The notes under the pieces: model-generated
Databases searched by the model: none
What the model saw: the letters and a program-made list of their open reading frames with translations, nothing else
Told to the model about the DNA's origin: nothing
Program-made: the position numbers and the translations under genes
Source: Corylus avellana
Taxonomy: Eukaryota; Streptophyta; Magnoliopsida; Fagales; Betulaceae
DNA: 64,000 nucleotides
Direction of reading: 5' to 3'
Assembly (NCBI RefSeq): GCF_901000735.1
Contig: NC_081548.1
Span: 10,294,711 to 10,358,710 of the forward strand
In this document: in pieces, positions 45,204 through 55,620 of the stretch
Layout of the letters: each line of letters begins with the position of its first letter
How positions within the stretch are numbered: position 1 is the stretch's first letter

Positions 45204-46074
45204 CACTGAAGCTACTAGTAGAAGCGTTTGACCAGTCTAGAAGCTCGAGCTCATCTACTCAGATCAGTGGTACTAAGGCCACTACATGCGGTACAAATTT
45301 CTCTCCTTGGTTTTCACTTCCATTGTGCCAATCTTCTTTAATTTTTCGAAGTACTTTTAGTGTCTTCTTTATATTTTGTGTCTGTTTTCTTTATTCCAGT
45401 AAGTTATTATCCAATTTACATATTCAAAAATGACACATTGAAAAAAAAAATTCATTCTATTACTGGGAGCGACCGCAACCGGCATGCGATCGAGCGCAGT
45501 GCCCAACTTTTGGCTGTGTTACATTCTATCAGTGCGATAGAATGCACCTTGCGTGCGTTCGAGCGCACCTCACCCACACACGCACACCACTGCATGAGTG
45601 CGATCGAGCGCACCTTGCATGCGATCGAGCGTACTCGGGCAGAAGGCCACGTGACCTATTCTAGGTCACTTTCCCCCACACACGCACATCACTTCTTCCC
45701 TGCGCCGTACAAGACCACCGCACTCTCACTTCACTAAACCGGAGCACCACCTCTCTCACCGCACCTCCACTGGTTTTCAACTACCACCACCGCACCTCCA
45801 CAACAAGGTTGTTCTCTCTGGCCACCAACCTCCACCTCACAACACCCTCACCCATTCTACCCTTCACCTATATCCGCCCCAACTCCACTTCTTCCCAATA
45901 TCAACTTTTTTTCAAAATTTTGCAATTTGTGGGTGTTTCTCCACCCACAATTGCCTCTGTGGTTGGATTTTCACTGTTTTGCAGGGGGTTTGGACAATTT
46001 GTGTTGCGATTTTGAAACCTTGGTCGCCCCATTGCACACCAAGTGTTTGACAAAATTCCTGAACCAAGCTCACC
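45204..46074 (+). other. Spacer before ORF3 in element G
   Basis: CG-rich cluster at 45469-45640 (GCGATCGAGCGCAGT, GTTCGAGCGCACC, GCGATCGAGCGTAC), CACGTGACC (45649), C/A-rich untranslated stretch, and a GTTTTGCAG splice acceptor ending at 45984, 90 nt before the ORF3 start. Confidence 0.65.
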
Positions 46075-47196
46075 ATGCCGGAAACTCGAGCTTCATCCTC
46101 TCAGGGCTTTGATGCCCAAGCCACTTCTCCCCCACCCACTTTTGAGGAGTGGGAGCTGCTGTTTGAAACTACTTTTGCCATTCGAGAGGATTTTCAACAC
46201 CTTGAAGCGACTCAATGGGCGGTTGCAGAATTCAAGTGCCAGGGGCTAAAGAAGCTATTCAAGCCGGTCACCTTCACTGCATACAAAAAATTGGTGACCG
46301 AGTTCTATGCACACTTGTCTCGTGATTGCAATAGGCTGGCAATGCTCTCTTCCACAGTTCATGATCAAGCTATTGAAGTAACTAAGGCTGACATTGCCGC
46401 TGCTCTCCAGTGTATTGATGAGCACCCTCCAGAAGAAGCGCAGCTGGCAGCACAACCTCCCAGATACTATGTAGTGGAAATCATTGAAGACATGTGTCAA
46501 GGGCAATATGCTGACACACACCATAATGCCGGCAGCCGATCCAAGCTACCTCCACAGCTTTGGCTTGTGGACTCTATTTTGCACCACAATGCCTTTCCCC
46601 AGGGGCACAAAGCTCAAAGGTGAGACCAATTCTTACGAACACTCTATGCCTTTCATAAAGGTGCCTGGTGTTTCATTACAAACATCATTTGAAACCAAAT
46701 TCACAAGTTTTAGAATGGAGTGCATATCGGGGGAGCTGAGTCTACCCACTCATGGGGGTTGGCTTTTCCTTACTTAATCACTTACATCCTCCGGAAAAAG
46801 GGAATCAAGGGCACTGCAGCAAATGAGCCAGTCACCACTACCCTAAAGTTTGGCATTCGCCGATGGAACCAAAGCTGCTCCCACATGCCGAGGGTACCTC
46901 AAGCACCAATAGCTGAAGCGGAAGAGTTCAAGGCTGAGCCGATGGTAGAAGATGAACCTGTAGCTGAGCAGGACGCAATAGAGGAGGAGGCCCCTGTCAC
47001 CTTTCATGCATCACAGTATCACTCCATCAGTGAAGAAGTGGTCGGCCTTCGGAGAGAGTTATCCGATCAAAGACGAGAGGCTCGGGAGGATAAAGTCTTG
47101 ATGGACAAAAGACTAGCTGCCTTAGAAGAACTAATGCGGTCTATTCTTAGCCGTTTTCCACCACCATTAGGAGCATCTTCTTCGGGACAGCACTGA
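46075..47196 (+). pseudogene. ORF3, env-position protein of unknown function (element G), three stops
   Basis: MPETRASSSQGFDAQATSPP and homology along the whole length to F's 374-residue protein. Stops are at 46621-46623 (TGA), near 46690 (TGA for Trp) and near 46714 (TAG for Trp); the frame does not shift. C-terminal coiled coil SISEEVVGLRRELSDQRREA, LAALEELMRSILSRF. Its position after integrase is that of the env-like gene of Athila-type elements, but no signal peptide or membrane anchor is seen. Confidence 0.8.
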
Positions 47197-48685
47197 GAAG
47201 GGATCACCGTCTGGCTAAAGACGTTAAACTTAGCACTCATGGGAGGCACCCCATAGTTTATCTTGTTATTTTGTTTTAGTGTGTTTCACTTAATCTTTTA
47301 TTTAACTTTAGTTTCATTTTGTTTCATTTTACTGGTTTTCGTGTTTTCTTATTTTGCAAGGATAAGTGCGCTTTGATTCAAGTTTGGGGGTGTGCTATGA
47401 GCCATGCTTTCCAGACCATATTGTCCATATCCCAGGTAAATTCTTTCCTTGTTTTAGACACATTGGGGACAATATGTCATTTGAGTTAGGGGGTATGGAA
47501 ACACTCTACACACACTTTGTCCCACTTTCATGTTGTTTGCGTTGTAAAATAAAAAATAAAAAATAATAATAATAATTTATGCATGTTTATGTTTGCCCTA
47601 AAATTTTGGTTAATCTGAAAAAAGTTGTGATTTGATTTCATTGGTGAGCTTAAAATTCTGAACACATGATCTAATGATAGAATTTGTTAAGTTTGGTTAC
47701 TTGCTTAGGACAGTTGAGAATTCACATGTTTGATTTCATCACACAAGCACATTAGCACATAATTTATGGGGTATGACATGAAAGTCTAATGTGTGTGTTT
47801 TTATGTCTTGGGTGAAACTGGATGACGTATTAGATAGATACTTTGGCATATATATAAAATAGAATAAAAAATTTTAAAAAAAATTTTAAAAAATTCATTG
47901 ATAAGCTTTTCACTAAGTAACTGGACCTCTTGCCTCAAAGCATTGAATGTTCATGTAAAAAGGTGAAATTTTTTGATTTGATTGATGTCATGGTTAGTTT
48001 GGTTTTGTAGCCTTTTTGACTTGAGTTAGTAAGTCCTTAGGGGTGTTTTACACCTAATGCCCTAAAACCACCTGGTTTGGGAGTCATTGACTTCACACTC
48101 GTTACATGGGTCAATTAGAAAGTTTAAGGGAACTAAAAATTGCACAACCTGACCAAAAAAAAAAGAAAAAAAAAAAGAAAAAAAAAAAAAAAGAAGAGAA
48201 ATGTATGCCATAGTTATTCATTCCAATAAGGATTTTAGTTAACTTTGAGATTTGAGACATTTCACATTGGAAGTAATTGGAAGCTTCATATTTATGTGTT
48301 AGGTTCACTTTACACTGTTTTCAAACTTGTGATATTTTAGCATGTCCTTAGTAGGTAATTAAACTTTGAGATTCCAATTCATTGTAAAGATGAAGTTTAT
48401 CTTTTTAAGCTTGCTAATGAATGAAAATCATGATCTTAAAGTGATACTTTAATTTTTGGGATAACATGAACTATGCATGATGTTTGTAGGTAACATTCCT
48501 AGAAAACCCTCACGAGACTCCACTCATCCTCTAGGGAATTCCTAGGGGTTTAAAAGGCGTGTTGCATATGCTAAATGCAATCGTACATCCTACGAAAGAT
48601 GGATTTATCTTTTTGGTTTCTGTTTTTCCAATTTGTTTTTAGTTTCAAATTGCTAAGGGACTAGCAAGATGTAAGTTTGGGGGTG
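47197..48685 (+). other. 3' non-coding region of element G
   Basis: GTCTGGCTAAAGACGTTAAAC and the possible ATGGG/CCCAT hairpin follow the stop (47211-47258). Polypurine copies are at 47379, 47486 (decayed) and 48673-48684 by the LTR. Other shared blocks are at 47658 (AACACATGATC), 48017 and 48505. An A-rich homopurine run lies at 48156-48194. Confidence 0.75.
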
Positions 48686-51386
48686 TGTTGAGTGCTAAAA
48701 TATTCATATTTTAGCCCTTAACTTACATTTGTTAAACCTTTAGTTTTGATTAATTTATGCCATTTTAGTTATTTTATGTGTTTTCTTTGCTTTTGTAGGT
48801 TGTTGGAAGAAAAGGAAGCAATTTCGGAAGTTTTGAGCATGAAAGAACTATTTTGGGAAAATTGGAGGCTCTGGTAGTGCGATCGATCGTAGAGGAGCTG
48901 CGATCGAATGCACTATATGCGAAGACCACGAGCGCAAGGCGAGCGCACGTGCGCACCAAAGGAAGCCTCGATTGCACCTGCAATCGAGCGCCAGCATGAA
49001 GGATCGATCGCACATAGGCTGCGATCGAGCACACCTGTGCGTGAGGAGCAAGTTGATAAGTGCCAAATATTGCATATTTGGACCCCTTTATTTACATTAG
49101 TTAATCCTTTAGTTGTGTCGTTATTTAATATTTTGTGTTAGTTTTATGTTTTTAATGTTTTGTAGGTCAATAAAGAAAAACTACAGCTTTAAAGGGGAAA
49201 ATGCAAAGTTTGGAAGAAAGCATAATTTGAGAAGACCTAGATGATGTGGTTAAGTCTAACCAAATCCAAGAAAAGGTTAAATCGGATTAAACATCAAAGT
49301 GGATTAAAGATCAGATTGGATAAGATTTCGGATTTGATTCAAATTCAAATTCTGCACATGTCTCAGTATTTTGACCATAACTTTCTACTTAAATATTGGA
49401 TTGAAGAGATTCAAACGGCATTGGAAAGCTAACTCAAAATATTACAATTCGTTCGGAAATATGATTTTCCTAATTCGGACGGCTACTATATCAAAATTGC
49501 CCCGCAATTAAAGGACACAAATCTGGACGAATCTTATTCCGATTTCAGACTTCTATTTTGACTGGGAGACAGACATCCGAATTATTTAGGTTTAATAAGG
49601 TTTTTAGGACTTTCCTAAGCCTATAAATAGACTTCTTTGCATTCAAGAGAATATAAAATTCTAGAGAGCAAAATTATACAGTTTTTCTCTTTTTAGTTTA
49701 GGTTTTCTTTAGTGTAGGTTTTATTTTTATGTGGAGTTAATTCCCAACTAAGGTTGGGGATGGAGCCTCACTGATGAAGAATGACATCACTTTTATGTAA
49801 GTCTTTATTTATCCGATTTTATTGAGTTTTATATTTCAATTGTTTTACTTCTAATCAATGTGTGGAGTGATTCTTGGATATCTCTTGTGATTCAAGGATA
49901 CATGTGATGATTTGAGATAATTTCATATGATTGATTGCTTGGTTTTTAACTCATAAAAATTGGATATCCCTTGTGATTTGTTCTACGGATACTTCTGGTG
50001 TTTCAATTGAATTTGAATTCCTTTTGTGATTTGGTCAATGAATGGATACATGGGATGGTTTTGATTATTGAAGCATAGTAAAACATACATAAGATTTAAA
50101 TTGTGAGAACTTCGGATAAATATTGATAAACATGGGGTATGTTGTTATGATTCGGTGAGTGTGGATTCCTAAACCTTAGTCTTTACCTTTTGTTTTATTT
50201 TATTTAGTTTATGTTTATCTTTTAATTCTTAAAACCAAAATTCAAAACCCTTTTGGAACTAGGTTAGGATTTAATTAGTTTAGATTTAAATTTCTCTTTT
50301 AAAAATACAATTCTCTGTGGTTTCGACCTCGCACTTGCAATCCATTAAACTACAATTGATTCGTGCACTTGCGAGTTAAATAAATTTGCACAACACAAGT
50401 CAGCCGCCAACCTTGATATGGAAAGTGTGATTTTTAGGGTTTTGTAACTTTGTGCGAACTAGGGCTAAAACCCTATGATTTTTAGGGTTTCTAGAGTATT
50501 CCTAAGGCTTATAAATAGACCCTTAAACCTCTAGAATAGACAGACAATTTTCAAGAAGAAGAATTAGAGCTCTTTAAGTTCAAGTTTTGGGTTTATTCTT
50601 TTCCTTCTATTTTTATTTTATGAAGATGTTTAACATCAAACTCATGTGTAACTAATTTACTTAGTAGGGCTATATTGAAGCCATAATTATGTTTATTTAC
50701 TATTCAATATTAGTGCCTTTGTGATGATCATGTTGTGGTATTTAACTTGATTAATTCCTGTTTTCATGAATTCCTCATATGTGTTTGCCTGATCAACATT
50801 TGCATGTGGTATGAACTAATTAGTTAAATCAATTTGGATGACCAAGTCTTGGGTTTAATAAAAGTAACAAAAGAAATTCACACTAGGTTCTTAGGTTAAT
50901 CGACATGAAAAACCGGGAGTATACACCCATGCCCTAGGTTCCGTGTGTTTGTTGATTTCCATAGAATCATGCTTTCTTAAAGAACAACTTAGTATACACC
51001 CATGCTAAATCCTTTAAAAAATAAAAGAGTTAGAGTATACACCCAAGCCTAACTCGTTGCTTAGGGAAATCTATAGCCTAAGGAGTATACACCAATGCCC
51101 TTAGGTTGACAAACATTAAGTATTCATAACATGATCAAAGCATTGGCATATTGATAAATTATGTAAGCATGATTAGTGGTGAATATCAATGCCCTACCTT
51201 TTATTATTATCAAATCAAAATCAATCTTTGTTTTGTTTTACTTAAGGAATTTCTTTTAAGCAAAATTTAGCAATCCCCGTGGGAATGATCCCGTACTTGC
51301 ATCATATACTATTATGTTGACCTTGTGCACTTGCAGGTAAAACGTACAATTATTTGCCTATTAATTTATGTAGATTTTGCACAACA
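48686..51386 (+). repeat. 3' LTR of element G, interrupted by a solo LTR
   Basis: TGTTGAGTGCTAAAATATTC to TTTTGCACAACA; about 1354 bp without the insertion at 49054-50395. CG-rich cluster at 48875-49040, TATAAATAG at 50510-50518, GTATACACC words at about 50920, 50992, 51035 and 51085. Confidence 0.92.
49054..50395 (+). mobile_element. Solo LTR (family related to C) inside element G's LTR
   Basis: TGATAAGTGCCAAATATTGC to TTTGCACAACA, flanked by the perfect duplication CAAGT (49049-49053, 50396-50400). 1342 bp, TATA box at 49622-49630. GGATATC(T/C)CTTGTGATT-type words recur at about 49877, 49971 and 49995, its R/U5 repeated motif. It lacks the CG-rich cluster seen in most other LTRs. Confidence 0.95.
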
Positions 51387-51602
51387 ACATGTAATGGGAA
51401 GTTATTTTTATCTCGTTAGGAGTGCCATTAGGACGAGACATGTAACGAGGAGTTACTGTTTTCTCGTCAGGAGTTGCGTCAGGATGGGACATGTAACGTG
51501 GAGCTACTATTTCCTCGTCAGGAGTTGCGTCAGGACGGAGATGTAACGGGATTGAAGCTGAAGCTACTGTTTTCTCGTCAGAAGTCTCGTTAGGATGGGC
51601 TC
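51387..51602 (+). repeat. Tandem repeat of about 51 bp, four copies
   Basis: Copies start at 51387, 51438, 51489 and 51539 with ACATGTAACG; each holds TTACTGTTTTCTCGTCAGGA and GCGTCAGGATGG. The fourth has about 14 extra bases. It directly follows element G and probably belongs to the LTR that continues to 52360. Confidence 0.8.
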
Positions 51603-52360
51603 GTGACGGGTATTTAGATCTACTTTTACTCTTTGCGTCTTAACGAGGATTAACTCCCGTTATGACGGGGATGGCTCAAAATATCATATTTTGGCCTTCC
51701 CATTCTAACGGAAGATAATCCCCATTAAGACGGAAAGAAGTAAAATTCTAGATCTATAAATACCTGTCTTATTTTCAAAACTCTTCGAACTTCTCCATTT
51801 CCATTTATGCTCTTTTGAGTTTGGAGGTTCCCGGTGAAGAAAGGGTTGCTACTATCACTCATGGAAGTGATACCCTTCACTATTGTTTGTACCAAGTAAG
51901 GCCACTTAAAAGGCTTTGTGCCTTCTCGCTTGGGGTTTTTTGTGCTGATTTCTAACCACACCATACACATCACTCAACCGCAAATAACTCTACTGAAGGG
52001 TCGGTAAGGAGATGCACTCCGTGAAGATGGAGACAAGCTGGGAAGCTTGTTGTTCTTTCTAAGTCTAGAGGTGTTCTAGGGAGTGAATATCGTCTAGTTG
52101 TAACTCTGAATCTTCATATATTGATTTTCCGGATTTGGTTGTCCTGGAGTGGTTTTTCCCTTTGATTGGTTCAAAGGGTTTTCCACTTCGTCAACAAATC
52201 TTGTGTTGTAGTTGTGTGAATCTTCTTTATTGTTGTGTTGGTTTAATATTAAGCATAGCTATTTATTTTCCTTATATAAACTGCTTATGTGTTTGTTTTG
52301 ATTATATAAATTGCTTATGCATTTAATTTGGGGGTAGGACACGATCCTTGTGTTTTATCA
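51603..52360 (+). mobile_element. Probable copia-type LTR, R/U5 side
   Basis: TATAAATAC at 51755-51763, GTTTGTACCAAGTAAGG, TCCCTTTGATTGGTTCAAAGGG and an end at TGTTTTATCA. The whole stretch aligns with the reverse complement of 60767-61340 plus 62698-62746. No ORF. Superfamily assignment is by general look only. Confidence 0.6.
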
Positions 52361-52583
52361 GTAATTTTATTGTTCATGATCTATACGTCTACTAAGGTTA
52401 CATTATGGTTTCCAACTTGTATAAGTAAAGGTATATAGTATTCTAGTGATTTTATCTCTTTGGGGGTGAACATATAGTAAAAGAATGATAATAATAATAA
52501 TAAGAAGAATCTGTTGCAATTTCTTTCAATTGCACTATCTCTAGACATTGGGGCGTTACAAATTTCACTTAATCACCCACAGA
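52361..52583. other. AT-rich intergenic DNA
   Basis: No coding signal; short AATAATAATAAG microsatellite at 52489-52508. Confidence 0.5.
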
Positions 52584-52991
52584 TCTTTCATCGCATTTGC
52601 AATCACCCCCCTAAAATTAAAAAAAACTCTCAATTTAGTGTATCGAATGTCATCCTTACCGCTTGGTTTTGGGGTTAAATTAAACAAAATATAGGTAAAA
52701 TGTCCTTTGTACCCATGTATTTAAAAAATAATAATAATTCTACAAAAAAAAAAAAAAAAAAAAGCGCAAAACTCATAGCTTGGTTGCGGCAATTTGTTTT
52801 AGTTGGCCAGCAATTTGTTTCAACAATTTGTTTTTTATTTTTATTTTTTTAAAACAAGGGTATTTTGACTTCTTGCATTAGGATTTATTGTTAAATCCTA
52901 ACAGAGAGGTGATATTGAAATTGTTTTAAAGTTTGATACACTAAATTAAGTGTTTTTGAACTTTAAAGAGCGATTGCAAAAATGGTGAAAG
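52584..52991. mobile_element. MITE-like inverted repeat
   Basis: CTTTCATCGCATTTGCAATC (52584-52603) is imperfectly inverted at 52971-52991, and the pairing continues inward through AATTTAGTGTATC / GATACACTAAATT. The centre is A/T-rich, with a poly-A run at 52744-52763. Length about 410 bp, no ORF. Target duplication not clear. Confidence 0.55.
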
Positions 52992-54013
52992 TTTAGTTGG
53001 ATTTACTAAAATTTCCTCTAAAGTAAGCTTGTGTCTTCAATAATAAAAGTTCTATTGAGTCCTTAATGAATTGTTGAATGTTTTGTTTTTTAATTTTTTT
53101 AATGAAATGTTGAATGTAGCAAGTAGGGTAATAATCAAGTTGAGCCGAGTCGAGCTTCAGAATTTTGAGACTAGCTTGTTTACGTATATGCTTATTCAAG
53201 TCAAGCTATAAAATGTGTGTTCAAGTTCGGCTCGTTGGAAGGTTGGGTGAGCTCGAACTCAAGTTCGTGTTCGTTGAGAATGCTATTCGAGCCAAGTCGG
53301 GTTTAACTCGAGTTTGAGTTAAGTCATTAAATTCTTTAATGTATGATTCGAGCAGAGTTCAAGCCCGAATTTTAAACCAACTTCTAGACATGTATCTATA
53401 GTATAAATATATGATACGTAACTATATAAGATATATTATACAATATGGCATATAATTATACTATATAGGTAGCAAATTAACAATATATTATTATAAATAA
53501 CTAGATAATAGAAACTATAGTATATGTATAATGTGAGCAAGTTATAAATATAGTATAATATGAATAACTAATGAACTATAGTACAAGTATGATATATAAT
53601 TATACTAGAAGAAATTAGAAGAAGCTAGTTTTGCTATTTTGTTAGAGATGCTCTACTAGTTAGTATGCTAATATTAATATATAACACAAATGCATATATA
53701 TATAAATAACATACATAGAAATATCGAGTAACCTATAGTTAATTATATTTACTAAGTTACTTATTTACTTAGTATATATTAATTAACTAGATAATATATT
53801 AGTTTATGAATTAACTAGTTAGTATGTTGAGTAATACACACATATAAATATTAAGTAATCTATATAACATATATTACTTAATTACTAATATACATACTTA
53901 AATTTATATAACTAATTTTTTTAATATATTAATATGTATTTGTATATATATATACAAGATATATCAACGAGCTGAGCTCGCAAGCCCCTATCGAGTTTTC
54001 TTGAATGAGTCGA
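52992..54013. repeat. AT-rich DNA and unclassified repeat with TCGAGCT words
   Basis: 53131-53375 holds many forward and inverted GAGCTCGAA / TTCGAGCC words; 53390-53960 is very AT-rich (TATAATTATACTATA type). The TCGAG-rich repeat seems to resume at 53965-54013 and again after the CACTA element at 55621-55745. No coding evidence. Confidence 0.45.
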
Positions 54014-55326
54014 CACTACAAAAAAACGATTTTTTATTGACATAAGTTTTCTGACGTGTCCACGTCACCAAATCCTCCTGACGGGGCAATTTTGACGTGT
54101 TTCAGGCGTTAAGATTGTGGGTGTCAGAAACGGAAAATTTCTGATGTGTTAGATTTAACACGTCAGAATTTCCTGACGTATTAGATTTAACACGTCAGAC
54201 TTTTCTGACGTCACTTTCTGACACGTCAAAAAATTTTTTGACGTATCAAAATAAATTTTTTAATTAAAAAAAAAAATTCAGAAAAATTATTAAAAAGAAA
54301 TTTTATTTTTTTAATAATTTTTAAATTACTGACGTGTTAATTTTGACATGTCAGTAATTTAAAAATTATTGAAAAAATAATTTTCCTTTTTTAAATTTTT
54401 TCTGGATTTTTTTTTTTTGCAATTAAAAAATTTATTAATTTAAATTATTTTTCAATTAAAATAATATATATATTTTTTTCACTCTCTGGTTCGTTTCTCC
54501 CCCATGGCTCTCTACTTGATCCGTACGTCGTTCTTTCCTCCATTTTCACTCTCTCTCTCTTCTTTCCTCAATTTTCAAAAACTCAAACCCAAAAAATCTT
54601 CAAAAAACCAAAAACTCAAATCAAAAAATAAACCTTATGCTTCTTCGATCTTCTTCTCTTCAATTCAAAAATAAAAAATCTCTCAAATCAAATCAAAATA
54701 AACCAAATTAAAGCTTCTTTAAATCAAAAATCTCTCTTCTTCGATCTTCTTCTCTTCTCCTTTTTTTTTTTTTTCTTTTTTTTTTCCTGCTTCTCTTCTC
54801 CTTCTGTTTTTCTTCTTTTTGATATGCTTTTCTTCTAGCTCTGCTACCGTGCAGAGAGATTGAGATAGAAGAGGGAGGTTCAGAGAAATTGAGAGAGAAG
54901 AGGGAGGTTAAGAGAGATTGAGAGAGAAGAGGGAGCTTTTGTAGTGATGCGTGCAGAGAGAAGAGGAGACTGAGAGAGGGAAAGAAAATCTGGAATTAAA
55001 TAAGAAAAGTAGATTAGGGGGAAAGAATAAATAATAAAAGAGATCTAGAGAAAGAAGAGGGAAAATTAAAGTTGAATGACCCGTTATTTTTTTATTTTTT
55101 TATTTTTTTCTGATATGCTAGTTTTAGCACGTCAGAAATTTCTGACGTGCCAAATTAACATGTCAAAAATGTATAATATATTATTTATATATATAATATA
55201 AATAAACCTGAAAAAATCACGTCATCGCAATGATGCTGGTTCGGATCTCTCTCTCTCTCATATAAACATGATATAAAATTAAGAAAATTAAAAATCGACA
55301 TCTTTGGTTTTGGCCGAGGAAATGGA

Positions 55327-55363
<37 letters not shown>

Positions 55364-55620
55364 TGATAAAAAAAAAAAAATTAAGAAATATTGACGTGCT
55401 GGTTTTAGCACATCAGAAATATATAATATAAATATTTAAATTAAATTGTATTTAAATTTCCTGACGTGTTGAATGTGACACGTCAAGGGGTTGACGTGTC
55501 ATTTTCAACACGTCAAAAAAAAAATTGTTGACGTGCCACTTTTGACACGTCAATAATTACTGACTTGACAAAATTTGATTACTGTTTGCCACGTCAGTAA
55601 TCATCATGTTTTTTGTAGTG
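54014..55620. mobile_element. Non-autonomous CACTA (En/Spm) transposon
   Basis: It starts CACTACAAAAAAACGA and ends ATGTTTTTTGTAGTG, the CACTA terminal inverted repeat, with 3-bp flanks CGA/CAA (one mismatch). Subterminal zones (54040-54250, 54330-54355, 55100-55165, 55395-55600) are full of TGACGTGTT and AACACGTCA in both orientations, the arrangement bound by CACTA transposases. No transposase is seen; the middle is a CT-rich stretch (54480-54840), a short tandem repeat and an (AT)n run (55329-55359). Confidence 0.9.
54852..54938. repeat. 29-bp tandem repeat, three copies, inside the CACTA element
   Basis: Copies at 54852, 54881 and 54910 read (C/A)AGAGA(G/A)ATTGAGA(G/T)AG followed by AAGAGGGAG(G/C)TT. 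Purine-rich, non-coding. Confidence 0.85.

Larger units (their letters stand above)
40142..51386 (+). mobile_element. Element G: the only copy with pol; 5' end deleted
   Basis: Order: gag (from mid-capsid), protease, RT, RNase H, integrase, spacer, ORF3, 3' non-coding region, LTR (48686-51386, interrupted). Pol order protease-RT-RNase H-integrase is Ty3/gypsy. The 5' LTR, primer site and gag start are absent because of a deletion at 40141. Many stops and frameshifts make it dead, but it shows what an autonomous partner of E and F would encode. Confidence 0.93.

Noticed and set aside
46075..47196. Naming ORF3 an envelope protein
   Set aside because: Position fits, but no signal peptide, membrane anchor or cleavage site is visible in the intact copy in F.
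48156..48194. A-rich runs as possible LINE or SINE poly-A tails (also 4791-4825, 27289-27311, 34425-34440)
   Set aside because: They occur at the same place in the 3' non-coding region of each LTR element, with no adjacent LINE/SINE sequence or target duplication.
51387..51602. Regular 51-bp repeats resembling a CRISPR array
   Set aside because: The whole unit is repeated without unique spacers, and the context is plant nuclear DNA; it is a plain tandem repeat.
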